Source: Planctomycetaceae bacterium
GTDB taxonomy: Bacteria > Planctomycetota > Planctomycetia > Planctomycetales > Planctomycetaceae
Length of the DNA: 64,000 nt
NCBI GenBank assembly: GCA_018699955.1
Contig: JABISG010000154.1
Span: 41,087-105,086, forward strand
Direction: 5' to 3'
The notes under the pieces were generated by a model that was not told the origin of the DNA, made no database searches, and saw nothing but the letters and a program-made list of their open reading frames with translations. This document shows, piece after piece, positions 34,921 to 42,648 of this stretch (position 1 is its first letter; each line of letters begins with the position of its first letter). The position numbers and the translations under genes were made by a program.

Positions 34921-35710
34921 ACCTGGTTCAGACTCCTCGAGCGATGCAGATATGGATGCACTCCTGAAGGAGTTCTTTGCGCATGAAGTGCCGGCCGAAT
35001 TGCAGCAAACGGCCGACGCGCCACAACCGGTTTCGGTTCACACTGAGGCGCGCAGTCGAGGCCGACGTCTGACGCCATGGCTCGGTTTGTCGGTCGTCGC
35101 CGGCAGTTTGCTGGCCGTTGCGATCCTGCTGTCGCAGCCATCGCCTCAGTCTCCCACCCATTCAGAACCTGCAGGGCCGATTGCGAATTCGACGGAACCA
35201 AAACTGGAAGCGGACGGCAGCGTCGCCGCTGAAGAGGCGAATGTCGATGGGCAGTACAGCTCCGACGTTGAGGTTTTCGACAGGGCCAACGGGCCGGTTG
35301 AGCACCGGATTAAGAATGTATTGATTCTCGACCCCGATGCGGGAACGGGCGTCGAGATGTTGCTACCCGAATTGGAAATTGAAATCTTCCCCATCGATGA
35401 TGACGATAAGAACAATCCCAACCAAATCGACGGGGACGAAGCAAGGTTCCGCTTCCAACTGCAGCCCAGGGTTGAGGGGGCGAAGCAACATTTGTACTTG
35501 CGAGTGCAGTGGCCGATTGCAGGACAGGGTGCGATGCGCAACCTCGAATTCGATCTCGGCACCGATGTGGGAACCAATCCCGATATCGAGCAGTTGCTCA
35601 AGCGCGAAACGCTGAAAACAGAACTGCAACAACTGCCATCAGGCGTTCGCAAGCAACTGGAATCCGCACTGCGAAAAACGCGGTTTCCGGCATCGAACGT
35701 CAAGCAATAG
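34907..35710 (+). CDS. Single-pass membrane protein, putative anti-sigma factor
   Basis: ATG 34907 has GGGAG seven bases upstream and lies within the end of the ECF sigma gene. The 267-residue protein has an acidic cytosolic N-terminus (~55 residues, with ADMDALLKEFFAHEVPAELQQ), one membrane helix (LTPWLGLSVVAGSLLAVAILLS), and an extracytoplasmic domain of ~180 residues that is acidic and beta-rich (NVLILDPDAGTGVEMLLPELEIEIFPIDDDDK). The layout and gene overlap are those of a transmembrane anti-sigma factor, but I see no ZAS zinc motif, so the assignment is by context. Confidence 0.65.
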   Translation: MSQTEPGSDSSSDADMDALLKEFFAHEVPAELQQTADAPQPVSVHTEARSRGRRLTPWLGLSVVAGSLLAVAILLSQPSPQSPTHSEPAGPIANSTEPKLEADGSVAAEEANVDGQYSSDVEVFDRANGPVEHRIKNVLILDPDAGTGVEMLLPELEIEIFPIDDDDKNNPNQIDGDEARFRFQLQPRVEGAKQHLYLRVQWPIAGQGAMRNLEFDLGTDVGTNPDIEQLLKRETLKTELQQLPSGVRKQLESALRKTRFPASNVKQ

Positions 35711-35781
35711 CTGCGGTGCAACGCACCGCTGACTGCGAGCCGTTGGCCCGCAGCTGCTGCGGCACTGATGATCGCAATCCG

Positions 35782-37899
35782 CTACGACGACGCTTCTTCT
35801 TTCGCCTTTGCCGCCGCAGCGACGATTTTTGCCTGCTCGTTCGGCGGGACGTTTTCGTAGTGGCTGAGTTCCATGGTGAACGATCCCTGTCCACCGGTCA
35901 GGCTCGACAGCGAGCGGGCATACGTCATCACTTCGGCCAGCGGTGCTTTCGCCTTGAGGACTTGATATCCGCCCGGGGCGCCATCCATGCCCTCCATGCG
36001 TCCGCGACGACTTGTCAGGTCGCTGCTGATGTCGCCCAGCTTCTCTCCGGGAACGGTGATCTCCATGTTGACGATCGGCTCCAGCAGTGAAGGCTTGGCG
36101 TCCTTGAACACCTCGCGAAAACACATGCTGGCCGCCATTTTGAAGGCGGTCTCGTTGCTATCGACCGGGTGGTCTTTGCCGAAGAACAACTCGCAGACAA
36201 CATCCTGCACCTGATAGCCGGCAATCACGCCGCGCTCCATCCGCTCGCGAATTCCTTTTTCAATAGCGGGAATGAAGTTGTTCGGCACCGAGCCGCCGGT
36301 TATCCGATCAACGAAACAGGAGTTCAAGTCCGGATCGTAGTGAAACGTCCGCATGCTGTCGAAACGCTGCTTGGTGAAGTATTCGTCGGGGTCGATGTCG
36401 TGGGGAAGTGCGGAAATTTTGAAATGCACTTCCGCAAATTGCCCGGAACCGCCCGATTGTTTCTTGTGGCGATAGTGCCCTTCCGACTCTCCACTCACGG
36501 TTTCGCGATAGGGAATCTTCGGCTGGTGCGTTTTGACATCAACTTTATCGCGGTTGTGTAAACGCTGCTGCACAATCTTCAAATGCAGCTCGCTCATTCC
36601 GTGCATGACCATTTCTTTGGTTTGCGGGTCGCGCGTCAGCCGGAATGTTGCATCTTCATCGACGATCTTCTGTAGTGCCCCGGAAATCTTCTGCTGATCG
36701 GCCGCCGACTTCGGTTCGACCGCCAGTCCAACCATCGGCATTGGGAACGGAATGGGCGGCAACTGCAGCGCATCGGAGCCGCCGCTGATCGTATCGCCGG
36801 TCGCTAAGTCTTCAACTTTAATGACCGCGACAATGTCGCCCGGTCCCGCCTGATCGACCGGCTCCTGCTTTCCTCCTTGAACGTCGAATAATTGCCCAAT
36901 CTTCAGCGGTTTGTCTGTCCGCACGTTATGCACCTGGGCGTCTTTTTTGAGTGTTCCCGAGAAAACGCGCAGGTAACTCATCTTTGCCACAAACGGATCG
37001 ATGCGAGTCTTGAAGACCTGCGCAACGGCCGGACCGCCTGCCTCGGGTTCGAGCGTTACTTCCTCGCCCGCGGCATTCTTTGCCGTCCGACTCACTTCGG
37101 TCGGAGAGAGCGCAAACGTCGCCAACGCATCCATGAATTCCGACACACCGACATCATTCCTGGAACTGCTGCATAGAATGGGAATGAGCGTTCCGGCTGC
37201 AATGGCCTTGGAAACGCCGGCGGAGACTTCGTCGGCCGACAGCTCTTCGCCTTCCAGGAACCGTTCCATCAACGCTTCGTCCGCTTCGACGATTGCGTCC
37301 ATCAGCGTCGCGTTGAAATCTGCAGGATCGGCCTGTGCACCGTCGGGAACGCTCTCCGCCGCGCTCAAAGTACTCACGACACCGCTAAAACTCTCGCTGA
37401 TACCGACGGGGACGTTTAACGGAACACATGTTGCGCCGAACATCTCCTGGATGTCGTCGATCAACTGGCTGTAATCCACGTTGTCGGTGTCACATTTGTT
37501 GATCAGAATCATCCGACCGACGCCAGCATTCCCGGCCAGCCCGAACATTCGCCGTGTGTTGACCTCAATGCCCGCATGCGCGTTGATGACAATCACCGCC
37601 GTCTCCACCGCCCGCAGTGCTCCAATCGCCTGTCCAATGAAGTCGGGGTAACCGGGCGCGTCGATCAGAGTGATCCGTTTGCCTTGATGCTCGCAGTGAA
37701 CCGCGGCCGACGACAACGACGACTTTCGTTCTTTCTCGTCATCGTCGATGTCGAGCAGACTCGATCCGTCATCGACCGAACCGGCGCGGCTTGCGATGCC
37801 GGTCTTGTGCAGAATCAGGTCAGCCAGTGTTGTCTTGCCGGTTGCTCCATGTCCAACCAACGCAACATTCCTATGGTTCTCGACGGCAAAGGTGGTCAT
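35782..37899 (-). CDS. EF-G paralogue (EF-G2/FusA2-like translational GTPase)
   Basis: The ~705-residue protein has all EF-G domains but altered GTPase motifs: P-loop GHGATGKTT (canonical GHIDAGKTT), G3 DAPGYPDF where EF-G has DTPGHVDF, and G4 NKCD. The catalytic His of the PGH motif is therefore Tyr (about residue 84). This PGY form is known from EF-G2/FusA2-like paralogues whose GTPase and translocation activity may be reduced or different. Domain IV (YRETVSGESEGHYRHKKQSGGSGQFAEVHFKI) and domain V (MEITVPGEKLGDISSDLTSRRGRMEGMDG) are intact. The frame opens at 37905 but MTTFAVENHRN at 37899 is the likelier start. Confidence 0.85.
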   Translation of the reverse strand: MTTFAVENHRNVALVGHGATGKTTLADLILHKTGIASRAGSVDDGSSLLDIDDDEKERKSSLSSAAVHCEHQGKRITLIDAPGYPDFIGQAIGALRAVETAVIVINAHAGIEVNTRRMFGLAGNAGVGRMILINKCDTDNVDYSQLIDDIQEMFGATCVPLNVPVGISESFSGVVSTLSAAESVPDGAQADPADFNATLMDAIVEADEALMERFLEGEELSADEVSAGVSKAIAAGTLIPILCSSSRNDVGVSEFMDALATFALSPTEVSRTAKNAAGEEVTLEPEAGGPAVAQVFKTRIDPFVAKMSYLRVFSGTLKKDAQVHNVRTDKPLKIGQLFDVQGGKQEPVDQAGPGDIVAVIKVEDLATGDTISGGSDALQLPPIPFPMPMVGLAVEPKSAADQQKISGALQKIVDEDATFRLTRDPQTKEMVMHGMSELHLKIVQQRLHNRDKVDVKTHQPKIPYRETVSGESEGHYRHKKQSGGSGQFAEVHFKISALPHDIDPDEYFTKQRFDSMRTFHYDPDLNSCFVDRITGGSVPNNFIPAIEKGIRERMERGVIAGYQVQDVVCELFFGKDHPVDSNETAFKMAASMCFREVFKDAKPSLLEPIVNMEITVPGEKLGDISSDLTSRRGRMEGMDGAPGGYQVLKAKAPLAEVMTYARSLSSLTGGQGSFTMELSHYENVPPNEQAKIVAAAAKAKEEASS

Positions 37900-38055
37900 T
37901 GGCACTCTCTGGATCTGGCAGTGTGAATTTGACTGTGTGACAACCTCGAAATGCGTGAATTATGAGCGTTTGATTCTACGGAATTCCATTGGAATTCGCT
38001 ACTGGCTGGTTCGGATTTCCGCGCGCGACAAGCGCACCTGACTCACTTTGTTTTC

Positions 38056-38285
38056 TTGACGCAAAGACGCGAAGGAGCAAAGGTTTCGCAAAGAAAGAAA
38101 AACAGAAAGTGCCAAGCGATGGTTCTTGCTCACTGAAGATGACGATTAGGAAGCCAGGAAAGCAGGAAAACAAACTGGAATGAATTTCCTGCCTTCATGG
38201 TTTCCTAATTGAAATCCAAATGCCTGAGCATCTTTTTTGCTGATTTCCTTGAGCCCCTCTGCGTCTTCGCGCCTTTGCGTCAAAA
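38056..38285. repeat. Nested inverted-repeat element
   Basis: The outer arms are TTGACGCAAAGACGCGAAGG (left, 38056) and the reverse complement of CTGCGTCTTCGCGCCTTTGC (right, from about 38260), similar over roughly 28 bases. The inner arms ATTAGGAAGCCAGGAAAGCA (38145) and the complement of 38185-38209 match at 22 of 25 positions around a 15-base loop. The string resembles a widespread bacterial intergenic repeat whose antisense translates as LTQRREDAE. It may be a non-autonomous mobile or repeat element. Confidence 0.6.
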
Positions 38286-38303
38286 AGGAAACGCCCTCAA
38301 TGA

Positions 38304-38343
38304 AAACGATCCCGGGGATCCTCCGTGATTCCCGGGATCGTTT
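38304..38343 (-). terminator. Hairpin terminator downstream of tpx
   Basis: AAACGATCCCGGG (38304-38316) pairs perfectly with CCCGGGATCGTTT (38331-38343) around a 14-base loop, 23 bases beyond the tpx stop. On the minus strand the stem ends in TTTT followed by CATTGAGGG, so termination may be moderate. Confidence 0.7.
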
Positions 38344-38366
38344 AACGCATTGAAAGTCGTCGGCGA

Positions 38367-38885
38367 CTAACCCTTTGCGGCTGCCAGCGCGGCATCGTAA
38401 TTGGGATGATCGGCGATCTCCGCAACGTACTCGACGTGCTTGAGCGTTCCTTCGCCATCGACGACGAAGATCGCTCGCGTCAAACAACGATCGAGCGGGC
38501 CGCCCGAAATCAGAACGCCGTAATCTTCGCCAAACTTCGTGCAGCGATGAGCGCTGAGCGTGGAAATGCTTTCGACACCTTCGGCACCGCACCACCGTTT
38601 TTGTCCGAACGGCAAATCCATGCTGGCCACCAGCACTTCGGTGTTCGTCAAATTGGCGACTTCATCGTTAAACCGCTTGGTCTCTGCGTGACACGTGGGA
38701 GTGTCGAGCGAGGGAATGGTGGCAATAATCCGCGTCTTTCCGGCGCTGGTTGCCAGCGTGACGTCTCCCAGATCGGCTCCCTGCAATGCAAATTCCGGCG
38801 CCTTATCGCCCGCTTTCAGCTCCGGGCCTGCCAAGTCCACCGGGCCACCTTTGAGAGTAACTGCTCCTGTTCGCACTTCCGCCAT
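38367..38885 (-). CDS. tpx: Thiol peroxidase
   Basis: Tpx is an atypical 2-Cys peroxiredoxin that reduces hydrogen and lipid hydroperoxides using thioredoxin. The 172-residue protein has the peroxidatic site SLDTPTC (Cys65 with Thr62) and a resolving Cys99 in GQKRWCGAEG, spaced as in the family. The N-terminus (VTLKGGPVDLAGPELKAGDKAPEF) is canonical. It starts at ATG 38885 and is divergent from mnmG. A perfect hairpin follows the stop. Confidence 0.96.
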   Translation of the reverse strand: MAEVRTGAVTLKGGPVDLAGPELKAGDKAPEFALQGADLGDVTLATSAGKTRIIATIPSLDTPTCHAETKRFNDEVANLTNTEVLVASMDLPFGQKRWCGAEGVESISTLSAHRCTKFGEDYGVLISGGPLDRCLTRAIFVVDGEGTLKHVEYVAEIADHPNYDAALAAAKG

Positions 38886-39068
38886 CGTGATTCTCCTGCT
38901 GTTGATCTGTGAACCTTTTCAGCCCATTTGTACGGCCGGGACACAGTCTGACTCGAATTTTCACACAAAACGAGTGTAAAGTATGGCGAATCGTGACAGA
39001 CTTTCAAGTCAGCGAAATGAGGCGTAGAATCGGGGGCTTGGTGGGCCGCAAATTGCGTATTTGACGGC

Positions 39069-39083
39069 GCGACCACTGGTCGC
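39069..39083. promoter_or_regulatory. Small palindrome upstream of mnmG
   Basis: GCGACCA-C-TGGTCGC is a perfect 7-bp inverted repeat with a one-base centre, 35 bases before the mnmG start and just after a TTGACG hexamer. It could be an operator, but nothing else supports this. Confidence 0.3.
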
Positions 39084-39117
39084 GGCTTTACAGACTTTTG
39101 AAATTTGATGTGCTGGG

Positions 39118-40947
39118 ATGAGTGAATCAATTTACAATTTCGATGTCGTGGTGGTCGGGGCGGGTCATGCCGGTTGCGAAGCGGCGCTGGCAGCGGCGCG
39201 GATGGGGGCCAAGACGGCTCTGCTGACCATGAATTGCGACACGGTTGCCCAAATGAGCTGCAACCCCGCCATCGGCGGAGTTGCCAAAGGGCAAATTGTT
39301 CGCGAGATCGATGCGCTCGGCGGTGAAATGGGACGCGTCATCGATGAAACCGGCATTCAGTTCCGCCTGCTCAACCACACCAAGGGGGCGGCAATGCACA
39401 GCCCCCGAGCGCAGGCCGACAAGAAGGCCTATCAGTTCGCGATGAAGTACCGCGTTGAACTGCAGGAAAATCTCACACTGCGGCAGGAAATGGCGGAAGA
39501 TGTCGAAGTGGAAAACGGCTGCGTGACCGGATTGCGGGTGCGCGGCGACGCCATCTATCGAGCGCCAGCCGTCATTCTCACCACGGGAACATTTCTGCAA
39601 GCCGTCATGCACACCGGTGAAGCGAAGACAAAAGGGGGCCGGGCTGGCGAGGGAACAACCGGCACACTTTCCGATGCGCTCGTGCGTCTTGGCTTCCAAC
39701 TCGAACGATTCAAAACCGGCACGCCGGCGCGAATCAACGGTCGCACGATCGACTTCTCCGCCGTCGAACTTCAACCGGGCGACGAAGAACCGCAACAGTT
39801 TTCGTTTCTAACTGACCACATAACCCAGCCACAGATGCCGTGCTACTTAACGAAGACTAACGACACGGTGCATCAAATCATTCGACAAAACCTGCATCGG
39901 TCCCCCATGTACAGCGGGCAAATCGAGTCGACCGGCCCCCGGTACTGCCCATCGATTGAAGACAAAGTCGTGCGCTTCGCCGACAAGTCGTCGCACCAGA
40001 TTTTTCTGGAACCGGAAGGCCGCAACACCACGGAATACTACCTCAACGGCATTTCGACGAGTTTGCCCCGCGACGTGCAGGATGAAATGATCCATGCCAT
40101 CGACGGGCTGGAACGAGCCGAAATCATGAGGTACGGCTACGCGGTCGAATACGATTTCGCCCCACCCACCCAACTTAGCGCGTCGCTCGAAACCAAGACA
40201 GTTGCCGGCCTGTACTTCGCGGGCCAGATCAACGGAACAACCGGGTACGAGGAAGCCGCAGGTCAGGGACTGCTGGCCGGCGTGAATGCGGCGCTCAAAA
40301 TTGCCGAAAAGGAGCCGTTGATCATTGATCGCAGCCAGGCCTATTTGGGCGTTCTAATTGACGATTTAGTGACGAAAGGCGTCGATGAACCGTACCGCAT
40401 GTTTACATCGCGGGCCGAATATCGACTGCTGCTCCGACACGATAACGCCGACCGTCGGTTAACCCCGCTCGCACACAAGGTCGGTTTGATTGACGCCGAT
40501 CGTTGGGCTGCATTCCAGCAGTATGAGGCACAAGTCCAACAGGGAATGGAGATCATTCGCAGTGAACGGCATCACGGTGCGACGCTGGAAGAGGCGTTGC
40601 GTCGCCCCAACATCAATTGGCCCAAACTGTGCGAACTTTCGCCGAAGGCGGCTGCGTTATCGATTTCATCCCGCGCACGGTTTCAAGTTGAAACCGAAAC
40701 GAAATATGCCGGCTATATCCGACGTCAGTCGGCGGAGATCGAACGGCAGCAGAAAGTGCAGGCGGTCCGCATTCCCTCCACATTTGAGTTCGATGCTGTT
40801 CCCCAATTGCGAAATGAGGCGAAAGAGAAACTCTCGCGAATTCGCCCCGGCAATTTGGGACAAGCAGGACGAATCAGCGGAATCACCCCGGCCGACATTG
40901 CGGTCCTGATGATCTACCTCAAAGAGCCGAACCGCATCGCCGGCTAG
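39118..40947 (+). CDS. mnmG: tRNA uridine-5-carboxymethylaminomethyl modification enzyme MnmG (GidA)
   Basis: MnmG is the FAD-dependent partner of MnmE that installs cmnm5 on U34 of certain tRNAs. The 609-residue protein has the FAD motif VVVGAGHAGCEAALAAARMG, MSCNPAIGGVAKGQIVREIDALGG (MnmG signature), TGTFLQAVMHTGEAKTKGGRAG, GTPARINGRTIDF, GYEEAAGQGLLAGVNAAL (second signature) and EPYRMFTSRAEYRLLLRHDNAD, plus the helical C-terminal MnmE-binding domain ending NLGQAGRISGITPADIAVLMIYLK. It is complete. The mnmE gene is not in the window. Confidence 0.97.
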   Translation: MSESIYNFDVVVVGAGHAGCEAALAAARMGAKTALLTMNCDTVAQMSCNPAIGGVAKGQIVREIDALGGEMGRVIDETGIQFRLLNHTKGAAMHSPRAQADKKAYQFAMKYRVELQENLTLRQEMAEDVEVENGCVTGLRVRGDAIYRAPAVILTTGTFLQAVMHTGEAKTKGGRAGEGTTGTLSDALVRLGFQLERFKTGTPARINGRTIDFSAVELQPGDEEPQQFSFLTDHITQPQMPCYLTKTNDTVHQIIRQNLHRSPMYSGQIESTGPRYCPSIEDKVVRFADKSSHQIFLEPEGRNTTEYYLNGISTSLPRDVQDEMIHAIDGLERAEIMRYGYAVEYDFAPPTQLSASLETKTVAGLYFAGQINGTTGYEEAAGQGLLAGVNAALKIAEKEPLIIDRSQAYLGVLIDDLVTKGVDEPYRMFTSRAEYRLLLRHDNADRRLTPLAHKVGLIDADRWAAFQQYEAQVQQGMEIIRSERHHGATLEEALRRPNINWPKLCELSPKAAALSISSRARFQVETETKYAGYIRRQSAEIERQQKVQAVRIPSTFEFDAVPQLRNEAKEKLSRIRPGNLGQAGRISGITPADIAVLMIYLKEPNRIAG

Positions 40948-41204
40948 TGTCGCGAGTCGTAAGACGGAAGACTTCACGTGCGGAACCAGCACGGGAAGGG
41001 GCAACAAGATATCCACGGGTACTGGTCAAACTGGCGAAGAAAATGGCTGTTGACCAATTCCGAAGAATAGATACAATCGGAGCTCAAGATAAAGCTGGTA
41101 AGCCAGTTCACGGAGGAGAACCTCCCATGATGGGGGGACTCCTGGTAGGTTCATGTGGTTTGCCTGCCCATTCAATTTGTTGGGCGGGGCGATTCAAGGA
41201 ATGG

Positions 41205-41798
41205 ATGCGCGACATGAAAACGGTTTTCACCACCGGCGAAGCGGCCAAAATCTGCAAGGTCAGCCAGCAAACGATCATCCGCTGTTTCGATTCGGGCCAG
41301 CTGAAAGGGTTTCGTGTTCCGGGATCGCGTTTTCGGCGAATCCCCCGCGATATCCTCTTCAAGTTCATGAAGGATAACGGAATCCCAACCGACGCACTCG
41401 AAAGCGGCAAGCGCAAAGCGCTCATCGTCGATGACGACGAGGAACTGGTCGAGCTGATCCGCGACGTACTCGAGGCCGATGGCCGATTCGACGTGCGCGT
41501 GGCAAATAACGGTTTCGACGCCGGAATGATGGTCAAAGAGTATCATCCCGACATCATTGTGCTCGATGTGATGCTGCCGGACATTAACGGCAAGGAAGTC
41601 TGCCAACGCGTTCGCACCGACCCCACGCTGGATGACGTGAAAATCATCTGCATCAGCGGAATGGTCGAACAGGACAAAATTGCCGACCTGTTGGCTGCTG
41701 GGGCCGACGACTTCAAGCAGAAACCGTTTGAAATCGAAGAACTGATCGAACGTGTCTGTCAGTTGCTCGACATGGAATCGGCAGCGACGTCGCGGTAG
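41205..41798 (+). CDS. Excisionase-type HTH fused to a receiver domain
   Basis: The protein starts MRDMKTVFTTGEAAKICKVSQQTIIRCFDSG, a MerR/excisionase-type helix-turn-helix at the N-terminus, followed by a linker (NGIPTDALESGKRK) and a complete receiver (LIVDDDEEL, phospho-Asp in DIIVLDVMLPDING, Ser in CISGM, Lys in DFKQKPFEI). Output-before-receiver order is unusual for response regulators. ATG 41214 is an alternative. An in-frame ATG at 41127 has an excellent GGAGGAG eight bases upstream and would add 26 residues; conservation argues against it. A soluble histidine kinase gene follows 91 bases downstream and is a candidate partner. Confidence 0.88.
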   Translation: MRDMKTVFTTGEAAKICKVSQQTIIRCFDSGQLKGFRVPGSRFRRIPRDILFKFMKDNGIPTDALESGKRKALIVDDDEELVELIRDVLEADGRFDVRVANNGFDAGMMVKEYHPDIIVLDVMLPDINGKEVCQRVRTDPTLDDVKIICISGMVEQDKIADLLAAGADDFKQKPFEIEELIERVCQLLDMESAATSR

Positions 41799-41830
41799 AG
41801 CGACGTCAAATGTCGATTGATGAGCTGATG

Positions 41831-41860
41831 GATCCCTCGGGACGCAGCCCGAGGGCTTTG
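41831..41860 (+). repeat. REP-like palindrome (copy C)
   Basis: GATCCCTCGGGACGCAGCCCGAGGGCTTTG, with arms CCCTCGGG / CCCGAGGG, lies between the receiver gene and the histidine kinase. The stem base pair differs from the CACGGG members but is compensated, as expected of a structure-conserved element. Confidence 0.8.
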
Positions 41861-41889
41861 GGGCGCGGCATTAACAATCTGAGTTGGCA

Positions 41890-42603
41890 ATGATTGTGCC
41901 CGACGACGAACGACTCGAGGCGCTCGCCGAGTTTGCTGCCGGCGCGGGACACGAAATCAATAATCCCGTTGCCACGATCAAGGCGCGGGTCGATTTGCTG
42001 CTGCGATCGGAAACCGATCCGCAGCGGCGGCATTGGCTGTCGATCATTGGCGGGCAGGCGGAGCGGATTCGCGACATGATTGGCGACGCGATGCTGTTCG
42101 GACGCCCGCCACAGCCGAAAATGGAGTCGCTCGATCTGTCGTCCATTACCGCAAGTGCATTGGAGGAATTGGCCGAACCCGCCCAACAGTCAGGTTGTAC
42201 ATTCGAGTTGATAACAGACGACTCCGTAACGATTTGGGCCGATCCCGTGCAGATTCACGTGGTCGTCAGCGCACTGCTCACCAACAGCATTGATGCGCTG
42301 CATGACGGCGGCACGATTTTTGTCGAGGTTCGGTCAATCGTTGAGGCGGAAAACAAAAATATCGCACTGCTGAAAGTGACCGATCACGGCCCGGGTCTCA
42401 GCGAAATCGATCAGCGGCACCTGTTCGATCCGTTCTACTCAGGGCGTCAAGCGGGGCGCGGACTTGGTTTTGGCCTTCCCAAGTGTTGGCGAATTGTTTC
42501 CAATCACCGGGGGCGATTTGAAGTCGAGTCTGCTCCAAGCGGCCCGACGACATTTTCTATCTATTGGCCGTCGAAGCCGATTGCGGCGGACGGGACCAAT
42601 TGA
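41890..42603 (+). CDS. Soluble histidine kinase
   Basis: The 237-residue protein has only a HisKA dimerisation domain and a HATPase domain, without a membrane or sensor region. The phospho-acceptor His lies in EFAAGAGHEINNPVATI. HATPase boxes are LLTNSIDAL (N), DHGPGLSEID (G1), FDPFYSGRQAGRGLGFGLP (F/G2). It follows the HTH-receiver gene on the same strand, separated by a REP palindrome, so the two likely form a cytoplasmic phosphorelay with input from elsewhere. ATG 41890 is used; the frame also opens at TTG 41884. Confidence 0.88.
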   Translation: MIVPDDERLEALAEFAAGAGHEINNPVATIKARVDLLLRSETDPQRRHWLSIIGGQAERIRDMIGDAMLFGRPPQPKMESLDLSSITASALEELAEPAQQSGCTFELITDDSVTIWADPVQIHVVVSALLTNSIDALHDGGTIFVEVRSIVEAENKNIALLKVTDHGPGLSEIDQRHLFDPFYSGRQAGRGLGFGLPKCWRIVSNHRGRFEVESAPSGPTTFSIYWPSKPIAADGTN

Positions 42604-42648
42604 TCCTTGCACAACCGGTAGCGCGGCAGGATGCCGCAAAATGGCGCG

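Larger units (their letters stand above)
37900..38366. other. Intergenic region EF-G paralogue / tpx with long inverted repeats
   Basis: About 460 bases without a credible gene. It contains an outer inverted repeat pair (38056-38083 and 38257-38285), an inner hairpin of 25-bp arms (38145-38169 and 38185-38209) and the tpx terminator hairpin (38304-38343). Frames crossing it translate the repeats only. Confidence 0.65.

Noticed and set aside
38146..38595. Minus-strand 149-residue frame ending in LTQRREDAE...
   Set aside because: It is antisense-frame read-through of tpx plus the intergenic repeat; the tail is a known kind of spurious repeat translation.
40947..41126. Start of the HTH-receiver frame at 40947
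   Set aside because: The frame merely stays open after mnmG; the conserved HTH begins at 41205 or 41214.
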